Of a stretch of 64,000 nucleotides of DNA, positions 40,234 through 49,152 are shown one piece after another. The position numbers and the translations under genes are program-made. The notes under the pieces were generated by a model that saw only the letters and a list, made by a program, of their open reading frames with translations, was not told the origin of the DNA and did no database searches. Numbering within the stretch: position 1 is the first letter of the stretch; each line of letters starts with the position of its first letter. Source of the stretch: Nostoc foliaceum FACHB-393 (GTDB lineage Bacteria > Cyanobacteriota > Cyanobacteriia > Cyanobacteriales > Nostocaceae); contig NZ_JACJTD010000019.1 in assembly GCF_014698505.1 (NCBI RefSeq), positions 1-64,000 on the forward strand, in the 5' to 3' direction.

Positions 40234-42024
40234 ATGAAATCAGAATTTAACCTAGTAGCAAAGAAACGTTCTCCCCTCCAACGCTTACTCAACTACGGGG
40301 ACAAATATCGCCCACAAATTTATCAAGCCACAGCCTATTCTATTATCAATACAATTTTAGATTTAGCACCACCTTGGTTAATCGGTGTTGCTGTAGATAT
40401 ATTAGTCCAACAGCAAGATTCCTTTATAGCTAAATTTGGTATTAAAGAAGTAGTATGGCAATTTGCACTACTTTCACTAATCACTGTTATTGTTTGGATA
40501 TTTGAATCGCTTTCTCAGTACGCTTATGATAGATTGTGGCGAAATTTAGCCCAAAATATTCAACATAATTTACGCTTAGATGCCTACAATCATTTACAAG
40601 AATTAGAATCAGCTTATTTTGAAGACAGTAGTACAGGCGGTTTGATGTCTATTCTCAGTGATGATATCAACCAACTCGAAGACTTTTTAAATGGGGGAGC
40701 CAATGAAATTATCCAAGTTACTACTTCATTTATAATTTTAATTGGCGGTGCATTCCTAATTCTACCTTTCAATATCACCATAGCAGCAATGCTACCAATG
40801 CCTTTTATTCTCTGGGGTTCTTTAATATATCAAAAACGCCTTGAACCTCGTTATGCAGATGTTAGAGAAAAGGTGAGTTTTTTGAATTCACGTTTAGCTA
40901 ATAATATTAGTGGTATCACCACAATTAAAAGTTTCACTGCCGAAAATTATGAAAGTGCCAGATTAGCAACCGAAAGTGAAGCTTATAAAAAAAGCAACGC
41001 TAAAGCAATTAAACTTTCTGCTGCTTTTGTACCTGTAATTAGAATGTTGGTTTTAGTTGGATTTACGTCTTTATTGTTTTTGGGAGGTATGGCAGCATAT
41101 TCTCGTAAAATATCTATCGGTAATTACAGTGTTTTACTAGTTTTAGTCCAAAGATTATTGTGGCCATTGGTATTTTTAGGAGAAACTTTTGACCGATATC
41201 AACGGGCGATGGCTTCTACAAAGCGAGTTATGGATTTGTTAGATACTCCCATAGAAATTACTACGGGAGATATGTCTTTAGCTGTTGAACAAGTACAGGG
41301 GGAAGTTGATTTTAAGAATATTACTTTTGCTTATCGAAATAGTGGAACAATAATTAAAGATTTATCTTTATATATTCCTGCTGGAAAAACTATTGCGGTT
41401 GTTGGTTCTACTGGATCAGGTAAAAGCACCTTAGTAAAACTATTGTTGCGATTTTATGATGTTTCTAATGGCTCAATTACCATTGATGGGATTGATATTC
41501 AAAAGTTAAATTTATCTGACTTGCGTCGCAGTATTGGTCTAGTTAGTCAAGATGTATTCTTATTTCATGGTACGGTAGCAGAAAATATTGCCTACGGTAC
41601 TTTTGAAGCTACAAATGAAGCAATTATCAATGCAGCCAAAATAGCTGAGGCACACGATTTTATTGCGCAACTAACCCAAGGTTATGAAACAATAGTTGGG
41701 GAGCGAGGACAAAAGTTATCTGGTGGACAACGCCAACGGATAGCTATAGCTAGAGCAGTTTTAAAAAATCCGCCGATTTTGATTTTGGATGAGGCGACAT
41801 CTGCGGTGGATAATGAAACTGAAGCTGCCATCCAACGTTCTTTAGATAAGATTACCCAAAATCGGACAACAATTGCGATCGCACATCGTCTTTCAACAAT
41901 TCGCCACAGTCATTGCATATATGTGATGGATCATGGTCAAATTGTGGAGCAGGGTAAGCACGAGAATTTACTACTACTTGATGGTATCTATGCGAGTTTG
42001 TGGCGCGTACAGTCTGGGATTTAG
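40234..42024 (+). CDS. ABC transporter, fused membrane and ATPase domains
   Basis: A 596-residue half-transporter of the exporter type. The N-terminal ~330 residues hold about six membrane helices (for example LALLSLITVIVWIFESLSQYAY). The nucleotide-binding domain has Walker A VVGSTGSGKSTLVKLLLRF, Q-loop SQDVFLF, signature LSGGQRQR, Walker B ILILDEATSAVD and AIAHRLSTI. It heads the first siderophore cassette; exporting or importing a siderophore is inferred only from neighbours. A decayed homologue lies in front of the second cassette (47744-48012). Confidence 0.9.
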   Translation: MKSEFNLVAKKRSPLQRLLNYGDKYRPQIYQATAYSIINTILDLAPPWLIGVAVDILVQQQDSFIAKFGIKEVVWQFALLSLITVIVWIFESLSQYAYDRLWRNLAQNIQHNLRLDAYNHLQELESAYFEDSSTGGLMSILSDDINQLEDFLNGGANEIIQVTTSFIILIGGAFLILPFNITIAAMLPMPFILWGSLIYQKRLEPRYADVREKVSFLNSRLANNISGITTIKSFTAENYESARLATESEAYKKSNAKAIKLSAAFVPVIRMLVLVGFTSLLFLGGMAAYSRKISIGNYSVLLVLVQRLLWPLVFLGETFDRYQRAMASTKRVMDLLDTPIEITTGDMSLAVEQVQGEVDFKNITFAYRNSGTIIKDLSLYIPAGKTIAVVGSTGSGKSTLVKLLLRFYDVSNGSITIDGIDIQKLNLSDLRRSIGLVSQDVFLFHGTVAENIAYGTFEATNEAIINAAKIAEAHDFIAQLTQGYETIVGERGQKLSGGQRQRIAIARAVLKNPPILILDEATSAVDNETEAAIQRSLDKITQNRTTIAIAHRLSTIRHSHCIYVMDHGQIVEQGKHENLLLLDGIYASLWRVQSGI

Positions 42025-42127
42025 CTCCACCACTAGCGACTGCGATAAGTCGCTTTTTTAACAGCCAATTTCGTGCAATAATTGAGAACACTTCTTATTT
42101 AAAGCTATAGCGGGCTGGGGTACTGAC

Positions 42128-42154
42128 TACTGGAGCGTAGCGATCGCTCCAGTA
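42128..42154. terminator. Hairpin downstream of the ABC transporter gene
   Basis: A perfect 10-bp stem (TACTGGAGCG with CGCTCCAGTA) encloses TAGCGAT. It lies ~100 bp after the ABC stop without a T-run, so it may be a repeat or a transcript 3' end. Confidence 0.45.
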
Positions 42155-42267
42155 GGCATCACGCAAGCGCTGACTTGTCAGTTCGCAATCAGAATTGCAT
42201 CCAGTATTTAGGTGTTCCCTTTTGGGCAACTTGAAAAAGCTCGTTAGTTTCAATCATATATCAGCTT

Positions 42268-42286
42268 GATAATAACAGTAATTATC
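42268..42286. promoter_or_regulatory. Candidate Fur box before the first AraC regulator
   Basis: The 19-bp sequence GATAATAACAGTAATTATC has the exact outer arms of the Fur consensus (GATAAT...ATTATC) at the right total length and lies 8 bp before ATG 42295. Fur with ferrous iron bound here would block expression. The middle seven bases differ from the consensus. Confidence 0.6.
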
Positions 42287-42294
42287 ATTAAACT

Positions 42295-43314
42295 ATGACA
42301 AAAATTCTGACAGATACAGACTGGGAAGAACTGTTGGCAGAAAGTGAGCAAAAGGGTACAGTTTCTATTCAATCAAAGGGGGTTGAAACTATCCGCCAAG
42401 GGAAGATTTTTGATGTCTGTAATACATATCATTGCTGGGCAGAATTACTTAGTGGATTGTCTATTTCAATACATGAAGAAGAGTTTATTGATGATCTTGT
42501 ATGGATTAGAAATAGTTTAGATAAATCTCGATTTGGCTTGAGTTTTTTTCTTTCAGGAAAAGTGAGAATTGAACGCCACGGTTTAACCGACAAGACAGAC
42601 GAAGCAGTAGGCAGATATTATTCAGAATGTAACTACGATATCAAAGAAACTGAATGGTGGAAAGCCGGTGAGAAGTTTTCACGAATTTATCTGGAAATTG
42701 AACCGCAGAAATTTTTTCAAGGTTTTGGCGAGGAAGATTTAGAACAGATACCAATTTCCCTACGTCAAGCCTTAATTGGGGGTAAGGTACAGCCTTATTA
42801 CCATCAAGGAAAAATAACACGGCAAATGCGGCGAGTGTTACGTGAGATTTTACAGTGTCCCCATCAAGGCTTGATGAAGCGGATGTATCTGGAAAGTAAG
42901 GCGGTGGAATTGATTACGCTTCATTTCCAGCAATTCCAGAAGCAGGAAGTTCATGATTGTAGTTTGACTGCAAAGAATTTGAGTGATATTGATAAAATTT
43001 ACCAAGCCAAAGAAATTTTACTGGGTAATCTAGAGAATCCACCCAGCTTGATGGAGTTAGCACGGCAAGTTGGGCTAAATGACTTCAAGTTGAAGCGTGG
43101 GTTTCGTCAAGTTTTCGGCACGTCTGCGTTTAAATATTTGCACGACTATCGACTAGAAAAAGCCAGACAACTTTTAGTCTCAGGAGAAATGAAGGTGGAA
43201 GAAGTGGCATTTAGAGTAGGTTTTGATAGTCGCAGCTACTTTGCCTTAGCTTTCCGCAAAAAGTTCGGCTTGAATCCCAATCAATACTTTCAGCATCGCC
43301 AGAAATCCGTCTAG
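42295..43314 (+). CDS. AraC-family regulator of siderophore uptake (PchR-like), cassette 1
   Basis: A 339-residue transcription regulator. The C-terminal ~100 residues contain two helix-turn-helix units: SLMELARQVGLNDFKLKRGF and VEEVAFRVGFDSRSYFALAF, then RKKFGLNPNQYF. The N-terminal ~230 residues are a PchR-type sensor region, thought to bind ferri-siderophore in this family. It is followed by its probable target, a TonB receptor gene. The stop codon lies inside a direct repeat (43303-43360) that is the likely binding site. A paralogue is at 48048-49046. Confidence 0.9.
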   Translation: MTKILTDTDWEELLAESEQKGTVSIQSKGVETIRQGKIFDVCNTYHCWAELLSGLSISIHEEEFIDDLVWIRNSLDKSRFGLSFFLSGKVRIERHGLTDKTDEAVGRYYSECNYDIKETEWWKAGEKFSRIYLEIEPQKFFQGFGEEDLEQIPISLRQALIGGKVQPYYHQGKITRQMRRVLREILQCPHQGLMKRMYLESKAVELITLHFQQFQKQEVHDCSLTAKNLSDIDKIYQAKEILLGNLENPPSLMELARQVGLNDFKLKRGFRQVFGTSAFKYLHDYRLEKARQLLVSGEMKVEEVAFRVGFDSRSYFALAFRKKFGLNPNQYFQHRQKSV

Positions 43315-43360
43315 CGTTCAGAAAAAAAATCCGTCTAGCGTTCAAATAAAAAATCCGAAT
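43303..43360. promoter_or_regulatory. Triplicate direct repeat, candidate AraC operator for TonB receptor 1
   Basis: AAATCCGTCTAGCGTTCA occurs at 43303-43320 and 43327-43344, and a third AAATCCG starts at 43351; each is 24 bp from the last. The AraC stop codon (TAG) is inside the first copy. The repeats lie ~80-140 bp before the receptor ATG. Confidence 0.7.
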
Positions 43361-43442
43361 CCCCTATGATACATAAACTGCCAGTTTAGTTAGGAAATTT
43401 TCTTAATACTGTCAAGTGGTGTGAGGGAGTGTAGGTGAATCA

Positions 43443-46229
43443 ATGAAGTTAGATAAATTGTTTCAAAGTCTGTTGCTGACAGGTGCAGTTGTGGTTTTTA
43501 TTAGCACTCCTGCTAGAAGTGAAGAAACTCAAGGTGAATCTTCTACTGCGGCATTCAGAAAATCTACATTCAAGGACACCCTTGGAGTTAGAGTTCAGGA
43601 GTCTGTCAACAGGAAATCTCCAGTATTAGCTTCTAGTAACAGGAAGCACCGACATTTTCCGTCTCAAGTTGCAAGTTCTTTGGGGAATGCAAAGTCAGAG
43701 AAATCAAACAGAAAGATTCTTCAACCCAGTGAGATTGAGCAGATTTCCCAGAGTGCAGAATTACTTGTACAGTCGCCAGCTTCCTCAGAGGTAATACAGG
43801 TGACAGGAGTGCAAGCTAATCCCACTGAACAAGGTGTGGAGGTGATTTTACAAACAACTCAAGGCGAACAACTGCAAATCACTAATCGCAGTGCTGAGAA
43901 TAACTTTATTGCTGACATTCCTAATGCCCAACTGCGTTTACCCAGTGGCGATGCTTTTACATTCCGTTCGGAAAAACCAGTTGCGGGAGTTACAGAAATA
44001 ACGGTTACAAATGTTAATGCAAATACTGTGCGAGTCACGGTGGTGGGTGAGAAAACTTTACCAACGGTTGAGTTATTTGATGATAATGCAGGTTTGGTTT
44101 TTGGTATAACTTCTGCTGCAATTGCGACTTCTCCACCGCAACAGCCCCAAACACCACAAGCTGGAGAAAAGCCAGCAAGTGAAACACCACAGGAGACACC
44201 ATCAGCAGGTGATGAGCCGATTGAAGATGAGCCGATTGAATTAGTCGTGACAGGTGAGCAAGATGGTTATCGTGTAAGAGATTCGTCAACTGCCACCAAA
44301 ACCGACACACCTCTGCGCGATATTCCTCAATCAATTCAGGTAGTGCCTCAGCAAGTGCTGCGCGATCAACAGGTGAGAAACCCAAGTGAGGCGCTTAGAA
44401 ATGTAGCTGGTGTATCCCAGGGACAAAATAGCGCATCTCGCAGTGGAGCTGCGACAATCAACATTCGAGGCTTTGTTGCTACTAGAGATATTCTTAGAAA
44501 TGGTTTGAGAGACCCTGGGAGTAATATTTTTAATCTAGCTAACATCGAACGGATTGAAGTTCTCAAGGGACCAGCCTCCGTTCTCTTTGGTCAAGGCGAA
44601 TTCGGAGGCTTAATTAACTATGTCACCAAACAGCCACTCACGGAACCCTATTACTTGTTGGAAGCTTCTGTGGGGAGTTTCAATTTTTATCGCGGCGCTG
44701 TTGACCTGACTGGTCCATTGAATGACAGCAAAACAGTGTTGTATCGTCTGAACATGGAAGCTCTCACTACAGAAAGTTTCGTTGACTTCTATGAGGAACA
44801 GCAATACTTTGTTGCACCTGTCCTCACTTGGCAAATCAGCGATCGCACCAAACTCACACTAGAAGCTGAATATCTCAATCGCCCACGTTCAAGTGGTAAT
44901 ATCGGTGTCCCTGCTGTAGGGAGTGTGTTGCCAAATCCGAATGGCAGAATACCGCGCAATCGTAATTACACTGAGCCAGATTCAAACGACGATATATCTT
45001 CTCTTGCAGTGAGCTACAATCTCGAACATCGGTTTAGTGAAAACTGGGAGCTACGCAATGCTTTTAGATTTTCGCGAAGCGATCGTGATTTAGATGCATT
45101 AATCAGCAATGCTTTGGCTACAGATAACCGCACCTTGCTTAGAACAGCCTCATCCTCTGATAGCTATGCACAATTCTTCAATTCTGATACTTATATTGTG
45201 GGTGAGTTTATTACAGGTAGCATTCAGCATCAAATTGTTGCGGGGGTGAATCTCACTAGGCAAGAGAGCGGTTTTCTTTTTATTGAGCGCGAAGGTGCTT
45301 CAATTGACCTGTTCAATCCTGTTTATGGACAACCCATTGGTGATGAAATTTTAAGAGCAGGTAACGATAGTTCGACCGATACATTAGGTATTTATGTTCA
45401 AGATCAGATTACACTGGCTGATAATCTGAAACTGCTGTTGGGTGTACGGTTTGATACATTCACAGGAATTACAAAAAATCTCATCACCAATGCTGAACAA
45501 AACCTATCTGGTGATGCCTTTAGTCCCCGTGTAGGCATTGTCTATCAACCCATTGCGCCAATTTCCCTCTATGCCAGCTACAGCCGATCCTTTAACCCAG
45601 TCACTGGAGTCACGTTTGAAGGTAGTGCCTTTCAACCAGAACGCGGCACTCAGTATGAAGTTGGGGTTAAGGCAGATTTGACTGATAGACTTTCTGCAAC
45701 CCTTGCTTTCTACGATCTGACCCGTTCTAATGTCTCAACCGCTGATCCAACACCCGGTAGAGTCGGCTTTTTTATCCAAACAGGTGAACAGCAAAGCCGA
45801 GGCATTGAATTCAACATTGGCGGCGAAATTTTGTCAGGATGGAATATCATTGCAGGCTATGCCTACAATGATGCTCAAATCACTCAAGACAATACACTTC
45901 CTGTCGGTAACTTGCTGAGAAACACCCCCAGAAATAGCTTCAATCTCTGGACAAGCTATGAACTTCAAGAAGGGGCTTTGAAAGGTTTAGGCATTGGATT
46001 AGGACTTTTCTATGTAGGCGATCGACAAGGAGATTTGGCAAACACTTTTGAGTTGCCTAGTTACTTCCTCACTGATGCTGCCATCTTCTACAAGCAGGAT
46101 AGATTTCGGGCATCCCTCAATTTCAAAAATTTGTTTGATGTTAACTATTATGATTCTGCTGCTAGCAGAACCAGTGTTAATTCAGGTGAACCTTTCACGG
46201 TGCAGGCAACGGTAGGGTGGCAGTTTTGA
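43443..46229 (+). CDS. TonB-dependent siderophore receptor with N-terminal AMIN domain, cassette 1
   Basis: A 928-residue outer-membrane receptor. A signal peptide (residues ~1-26, ending PARS) is followed by a low-complexity stretch and an AMIN domain (~118-222: VTGVQANPTEQGVEVILQTT to LPTVELFDDNAGLVFGI), then a Pro/Glu linker, a TonB-box region PIELVVTGEQ, the plug (TPLRDIPQSIQVVPQQVL, VLKGPASVLFGQGEFGGLIN) and a 22-strand-type barrel ending in an aromatic residue (TVGWQF). AMIN domains bind cell-wall structures and are common in cyanobacterial receptors. The substrate is probably a ferri-siderophore; which one is unknown. Confidence 0.93.
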   Translation: MKLDKLFQSLLLTGAVVVFISTPARSEETQGESSTAAFRKSTFKDTLGVRVQESVNRKSPVLASSNRKHRHFPSQVASSLGNAKSEKSNRKILQPSEIEQISQSAELLVQSPASSEVIQVTGVQANPTEQGVEVILQTTQGEQLQITNRSAENNFIADIPNAQLRLPSGDAFTFRSEKPVAGVTEITVTNVNANTVRVTVVGEKTLPTVELFDDNAGLVFGITSAAIATSPPQQPQTPQAGEKPASETPQETPSAGDEPIEDEPIELVVTGEQDGYRVRDSSTATKTDTPLRDIPQSIQVVPQQVLRDQQVRNPSEALRNVAGVSQGQNSASRSGAATINIRGFVATRDILRNGLRDPGSNIFNLANIERIEVLKGPASVLFGQGEFGGLINYVTKQPLTEPYYLLEASVGSFNFYRGAVDLTGPLNDSKTVLYRLNMEALTTESFVDFYEEQQYFVAPVLTWQISDRTKLTLEAEYLNRPRSSGNIGVPAVGSVLPNPNGRIPRNRNYTEPDSNDDISSLAVSYNLEHRFSENWELRNAFRFSRSDRDLDALISNALATDNRTLLRTASSSDSYAQFFNSDTYIVGEFITGSIQHQIVAGVNLTRQESGFLFIEREGASIDLFNPVYGQPIGDEILRAGNDSSTDTLGIYVQDQITLADNLKLLLGVRFDTFTGITKNLITNAEQNLSGDAFSPRVGIVYQPIAPISLYASYSRSFNPVTGVTFEGSAFQPERGTQYEVGVKADLTDRLSATLAFYDLTRSNVSTADPTPGRVGFFIQTGEQQSRGIEFNIGGEILSGWNIIAGYAYNDAQITQDNTLPVGNLLRNTPRNSFNLWTSYELQEGALKGLGIGLGLFYVGDRQGDLANTFELPSYFLTDAAIFYKQDRFRASLNFKNLFDVNYYDSAASRTSVNSGEPFTVQATVGWQF

Positions 46230-46302
46230 CTTCACGGCTTGTGACACCTGCCTCTATAAAGCAAGTTTGCCCTGGGGGATCAACGCAATTGGAGTATCTA
46301 CA

Positions 46303-47271
46303 ATGAAGTTATATCCCCTACCACTGTCTTCATGTTATTTATTTCTAGCTGGGATTTTAATGGTTGTGTCAATTACTGCTTGTAGCAGTTATCCCGCACA
46401 TCATTCAAAATCTCAACTCGCTAATTCATTAGAGACCTCATGTCGAATGATACAGCACACAATGGGGGATACTTGTGTACCTAATAACCCTCAACACCTG
46501 ATCACCATATCGCGCTTTACGTTGGCTAATGCGCTTGTGCTTGGTATTAAACCGATTGCAAGTACCTCAGACTATGAGTACCCTTCGTATTTGAGGAACA
46601 AAATAGAGGGGATAGACGAAATAGGTGAAATGTATGAACCCGACCTAGAAAAAATATTGCTGCTGAAACCTGACTTAATTTTAGGTTGGGAAATTGCACG
46701 CAAAATTTATCCTCTTCTTTCTCAAATTATTCCTACGGCACTAGGTAAGTGGGAAGGTGGCACTAGATCATGGCGAGAACATTTTAACTTCGTAGCTGAA
46801 GCATTAGGAAAACAAGAAGCTGCACAACAAGCTTGGAATCGCTACTACCAGAGAATTCAAAAGCTGAAAATAGCCGTAAGCGATCAATATAAAGATAAAG
46901 AAATATCTATAATTGGCGTTTATGGCGGCATGAGAATATATAGCGACACTCAAGACTCATTTGCTGGTTCCATTCTTAACGATATTGGATTGCATCGTGT
47001 TAGGAACTCAAATTCTCCTCTACCTATTTCTGAAGAAAAACTAGAAGAAGTCGATGGTGATATTATCTTTGTGATGATTTTCCAAGAAAAGGGAGAAGAA
47101 AGCAGAAAAGCTTTTGAAAAGCTGCAACAGAAGCCTCTTTGGCAAACACTTAGAGCCGTTGAGAAAGGTCAGGTATATCTTGTGGATCGTGAGGCTTGGA
47201 TCGGATCAAACTTAATTGCTGCGGATGCAGTCATTGATGACCTCTACAAATACCTTGTCAACACACCTTAA
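46303..47271 (+). CDS. Iron-siderophore ABC substrate-binding lipoprotein (FecB-like), cassette 1
   Basis: A 322-residue class III periplasmic binding protein. Signal peptide with lipobox SITAC; MIQHTMGDTCVPNNPQHLIT is the typical start, LEKILLLKPDLILGWE the conserved core and LRAVEKGQVYLVDREAW the C-terminal lobe. It should deliver ferri-siderophore to an inner-membrane permease; no FecCD permease gene is in the window. GGAG lies before ATG 46303, preferred over ATG 46267. The DUF1636 gene begins 4 bp after the stop. Confidence 0.9.
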   Translation: MKLYPLPLSSCYLFLAGILMVVSITACSSYPAHHSKSQLANSLETSCRMIQHTMGDTCVPNNPQHLITISRFTLANALVLGIKPIASTSDYEYPSYLRNKIEGIDEIGEMYEPDLEKILLLKPDLILGWEIARKIYPLLSQIIPTALGKWEGGTRSWREHFNFVAEALGKQEAAQQAWNRYYQRIQKLKIAVSDQYKDKEISIIGVYGGMRIYSDTQDSFAGSILNDIGLHRVRNSNSPLPISEEKLEEVDGDIIFVMIFQEKGEESRKAFEKLQQKPLWQTLRAVEKGQVYLVDREAWIGSNLIAADAVIDDLYKYLVNTP

Positions 47272-47275
47272 ACCC

Positions 47276-47656
47276 ATGCCCAAACACACGATTTTTATCT
47301 GTAAATCCTGCCACTGTTCATCTGAAAAACGACCTTCAAAGCCGCCTTTTGATGGCGATATTTTACTTGATAAATTGAACACTTTATGCGCCGAGCAATT
47401 CCCAGATGATGAAGTGGAAATTCAACCAGTGGGATGTTTATGGGCGTGCAGTCAAGGCTGTGTTGTAGCTGCTTCTAGTCCCGATAAACCCACTTATCTC
47501 TTTGTCAATCTAACTCCAGAAGAAAGCCCAGCAGCGTTATTAGAATTTATGCAACTGTATATCAAAAGCGATAAAGGAAATGTAGTTTGGAAACAGCTTC
47601 CTGAACTGTTACAGTCTGCTATTTTCGCCCAAATACCACCACAAAATGATTCATAA
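47276..47656 (+). CDS. DUF1636 metal-binding protein, cassette 1
   Basis: A 126-residue protein with CKSCHC near the N-terminus and GCLWACSQGCVVAASSP in the centre, the cysteine pattern of DUF1636/thioredoxin-like 2Fe-2S ferredoxin proteins, ending VVWKQLPELLQSAIFAQIPP. Members are linked to metal and cobalamin or siderophore loci. The 4-bp gap from the FecB gene implies cotranscription. The truncated twin at 52728-52778 has the same 4-bp spacing. Confidence 0.85.
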   Translation: MPKHTIFICKSCHCSSEKRPSKPPFDGDILLDKLNTLCAEQFPDDEVEIQPVGCLWACSQGCVVAASSPDKPTYLFVNLTPEESPAALLEFMQLYIKSDKGNVVWKQLPELLQSAIFAQIPPQNDS

Positions 47657-47743
47657 TTACGTAATTACGAAAGTCCTATACATTCTAGCTTTAGAGGATT
47701 TGAATCTATTGCCAAAATTTAGAGAATTGGTATTACCAGACTG

Positions 47744-48012
47744 TGCTTAAACTACGCTAAAAACTATCGCCCTCAAGTATGGACTGCTGCAATTTTTACT
47801 ATCCTCAATAAAATCTTTGACCTCGCACCATCCTATTTAATAAATGTTGTAGTAGAACAAGAAAGTTCGATTATTGCCCAATTTGGCATCACCAATATCA
47901 TTTGCCACAATTAAAAGCTTTACTGCTGAAACCTACGAGCGATCGCGTGTGTTTTCAGAAAGTGAAGCTTATCGTCGCAGTAATGCCCGTGCGATCGCTC
48001 AAATTAATGAGA
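47744..48012 (+). pseudogene. ABC transporter remnant heading cassette 2
   Basis: Translation of the first part (LNYAKNYRPQVWTAAIFTIL..FDLAP..IIAQFGI) matches the N-terminus of the ABC protein at 40234. After an in-frame stop and loss of most of the gene, TIKSFTAETYERSR...SESEAYRRSNARAIA matches a region ~200 residues further in. The ATPase domain is gone. It is therefore a decayed copy of the same gene in the same relative position. Confidence 0.85.
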
Positions 48013-48047
48013 TAATTTCTTGATTAGAGGCTAAGACTTTATCCTAA

Positions 48048-49046
48048 ATGACTATCACCATTTCCCAACAAGCTTACGATGAATTGTGGAACGAGATGCG
48101 GACTAATGGAACTAGTCACTATCCTGACCCCAAGGACAAGTTTGATGTGATGCACAAGTTTCCGCAGCCATTAGGACAAGGCTACTGGCGAGAAATTCAA
48201 CTTAGGGAAGGTTTACATTTAACTATTGCTGACTATGAGATGCGCGATCGCTTGACTGTAGAATTCTCCGATCTAGATACAACTGGTATAGAGTATCACT
48301 TTCATCTCTCTGGAGAAAATCAGAGCCGGCAAACTTCCCTTGAGGGTGGAAGATACGGTGTCTACGGAAAAGGTATAGAAATAGAATCACTAGGTGATAT
48401 TTCCGCCAGACAGCCTTTTTTGGAAGTGATTATCGAGATGATGCCTGAGACATTGTCCTCTCTGGCTGGTAATCCAGATGGGGAAATACCAAAGGAATTG
48501 CAACATTTGGTCAGATCATCTGGGAAAGAATGTTACTGTCGTGATGCGATCGCTACACCAGCTATGCAAACTGTTGCCAAGCAAATTATCCAGTGTCCTT
48601 ATCGTGGAATTGCCAAGCGGGTTTATCTGGAAGGCAAAGCTTTAGAGTTGATGGGAATGTTGCTAGCTGTGGAAACAGAAATTCAAGATGGTGAAAGCAA
48701 TCTTCATCCATTGACAGGCGATTTAGTAGATAGAATTTATTATGCTAGGGATATTTTGCAACAAAAGCTAGATAACCCACCCAGTTTAGCAGAGTTAGCA
48801 AGACTAGTAGGTTTAAATGAATGCACTCTCAAACAGGGTTTTCGTCAGGTTTTTGGCACGACGGTATTTAGTTATCTCCACGGTTATTGCATGGAGCAAG
48901 CATGGCAAATGCTTCAGACAGGTAGTTGGAAGGTCGGAGAAGTTGCCCATCTGGTAGGTTACAATGACCTGACTGCTTTTGGGAGAGCGTTTCGGAAAAA
49001 GTTTGGCATCCGTCCACGGGATTGTATTAAGAAATTTTCCGTTTGA
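48048..49046 (+). CDS. AraC-family regulator (PchR-like), cassette 2
   Basis: A 332-residue paralogue of the regulator at 42295, with the two HTH units SLAELARLVGLNECTLKQGF and VGEVAHLVGYNDLTAFGRAF and the ending RKKFGIRPRDCI. The N-terminal sensor region is clearly diverged from cassette 1, suggesting a different ligand. The stop codon TGA (49044-49046) lies in the first copy of a direct repeat different from that in cassette 1, which fits a separate specificity (inference). Confidence 0.9.
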   Translation: MTITISQQAYDELWNEMRTNGTSHYPDPKDKFDVMHKFPQPLGQGYWREIQLREGLHLTIADYEMRDRLTVEFSDLDTTGIEYHFHLSGENQSRQTSLEGGRYGVYGKGIEIESLGDISARQPFLEVIIEMMPETLSSLAGNPDGEIPKELQHLVRSSGKECYCRDAIATPAMQTVAKQIIQCPYRGIAKRVYLEGKALELMGMLLAVETEIQDGESNLHPLTGDLVDRIYYARDILQQKLDNPPSLAELARLVGLNECTLKQGFRQVFGTTVFSYLHGYCMEQAWQMLQTGSWKVGEVAHLVGYNDLTAFGRAFRKKFGIRPRDCIKKFSV

Positions 49047-49075
49047 GCAGAATAAAAATTCCGTTTGAGCAGAAT
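49037..49075. promoter_or_regulatory. Direct repeat, candidate AraC operator for TonB receptor 2
   Basis: TCCGTTTGAGCAGAAT occurs from 49038 and again from 49060, 22 bp apart. The first copy contains the AraC stop codon. It lies ~80-115 bp before the receptor start, the same geometry as in cassette 1 with a different sequence. Confidence 0.7.
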
Positions 49076-49152
49076 TATCTCTATCTTCACCTTCATACTT
49101 CTTCATAAGCTATTTAGGAAAAGTTTCTATTAAGCTTGAAGGTGGGGGAGTG

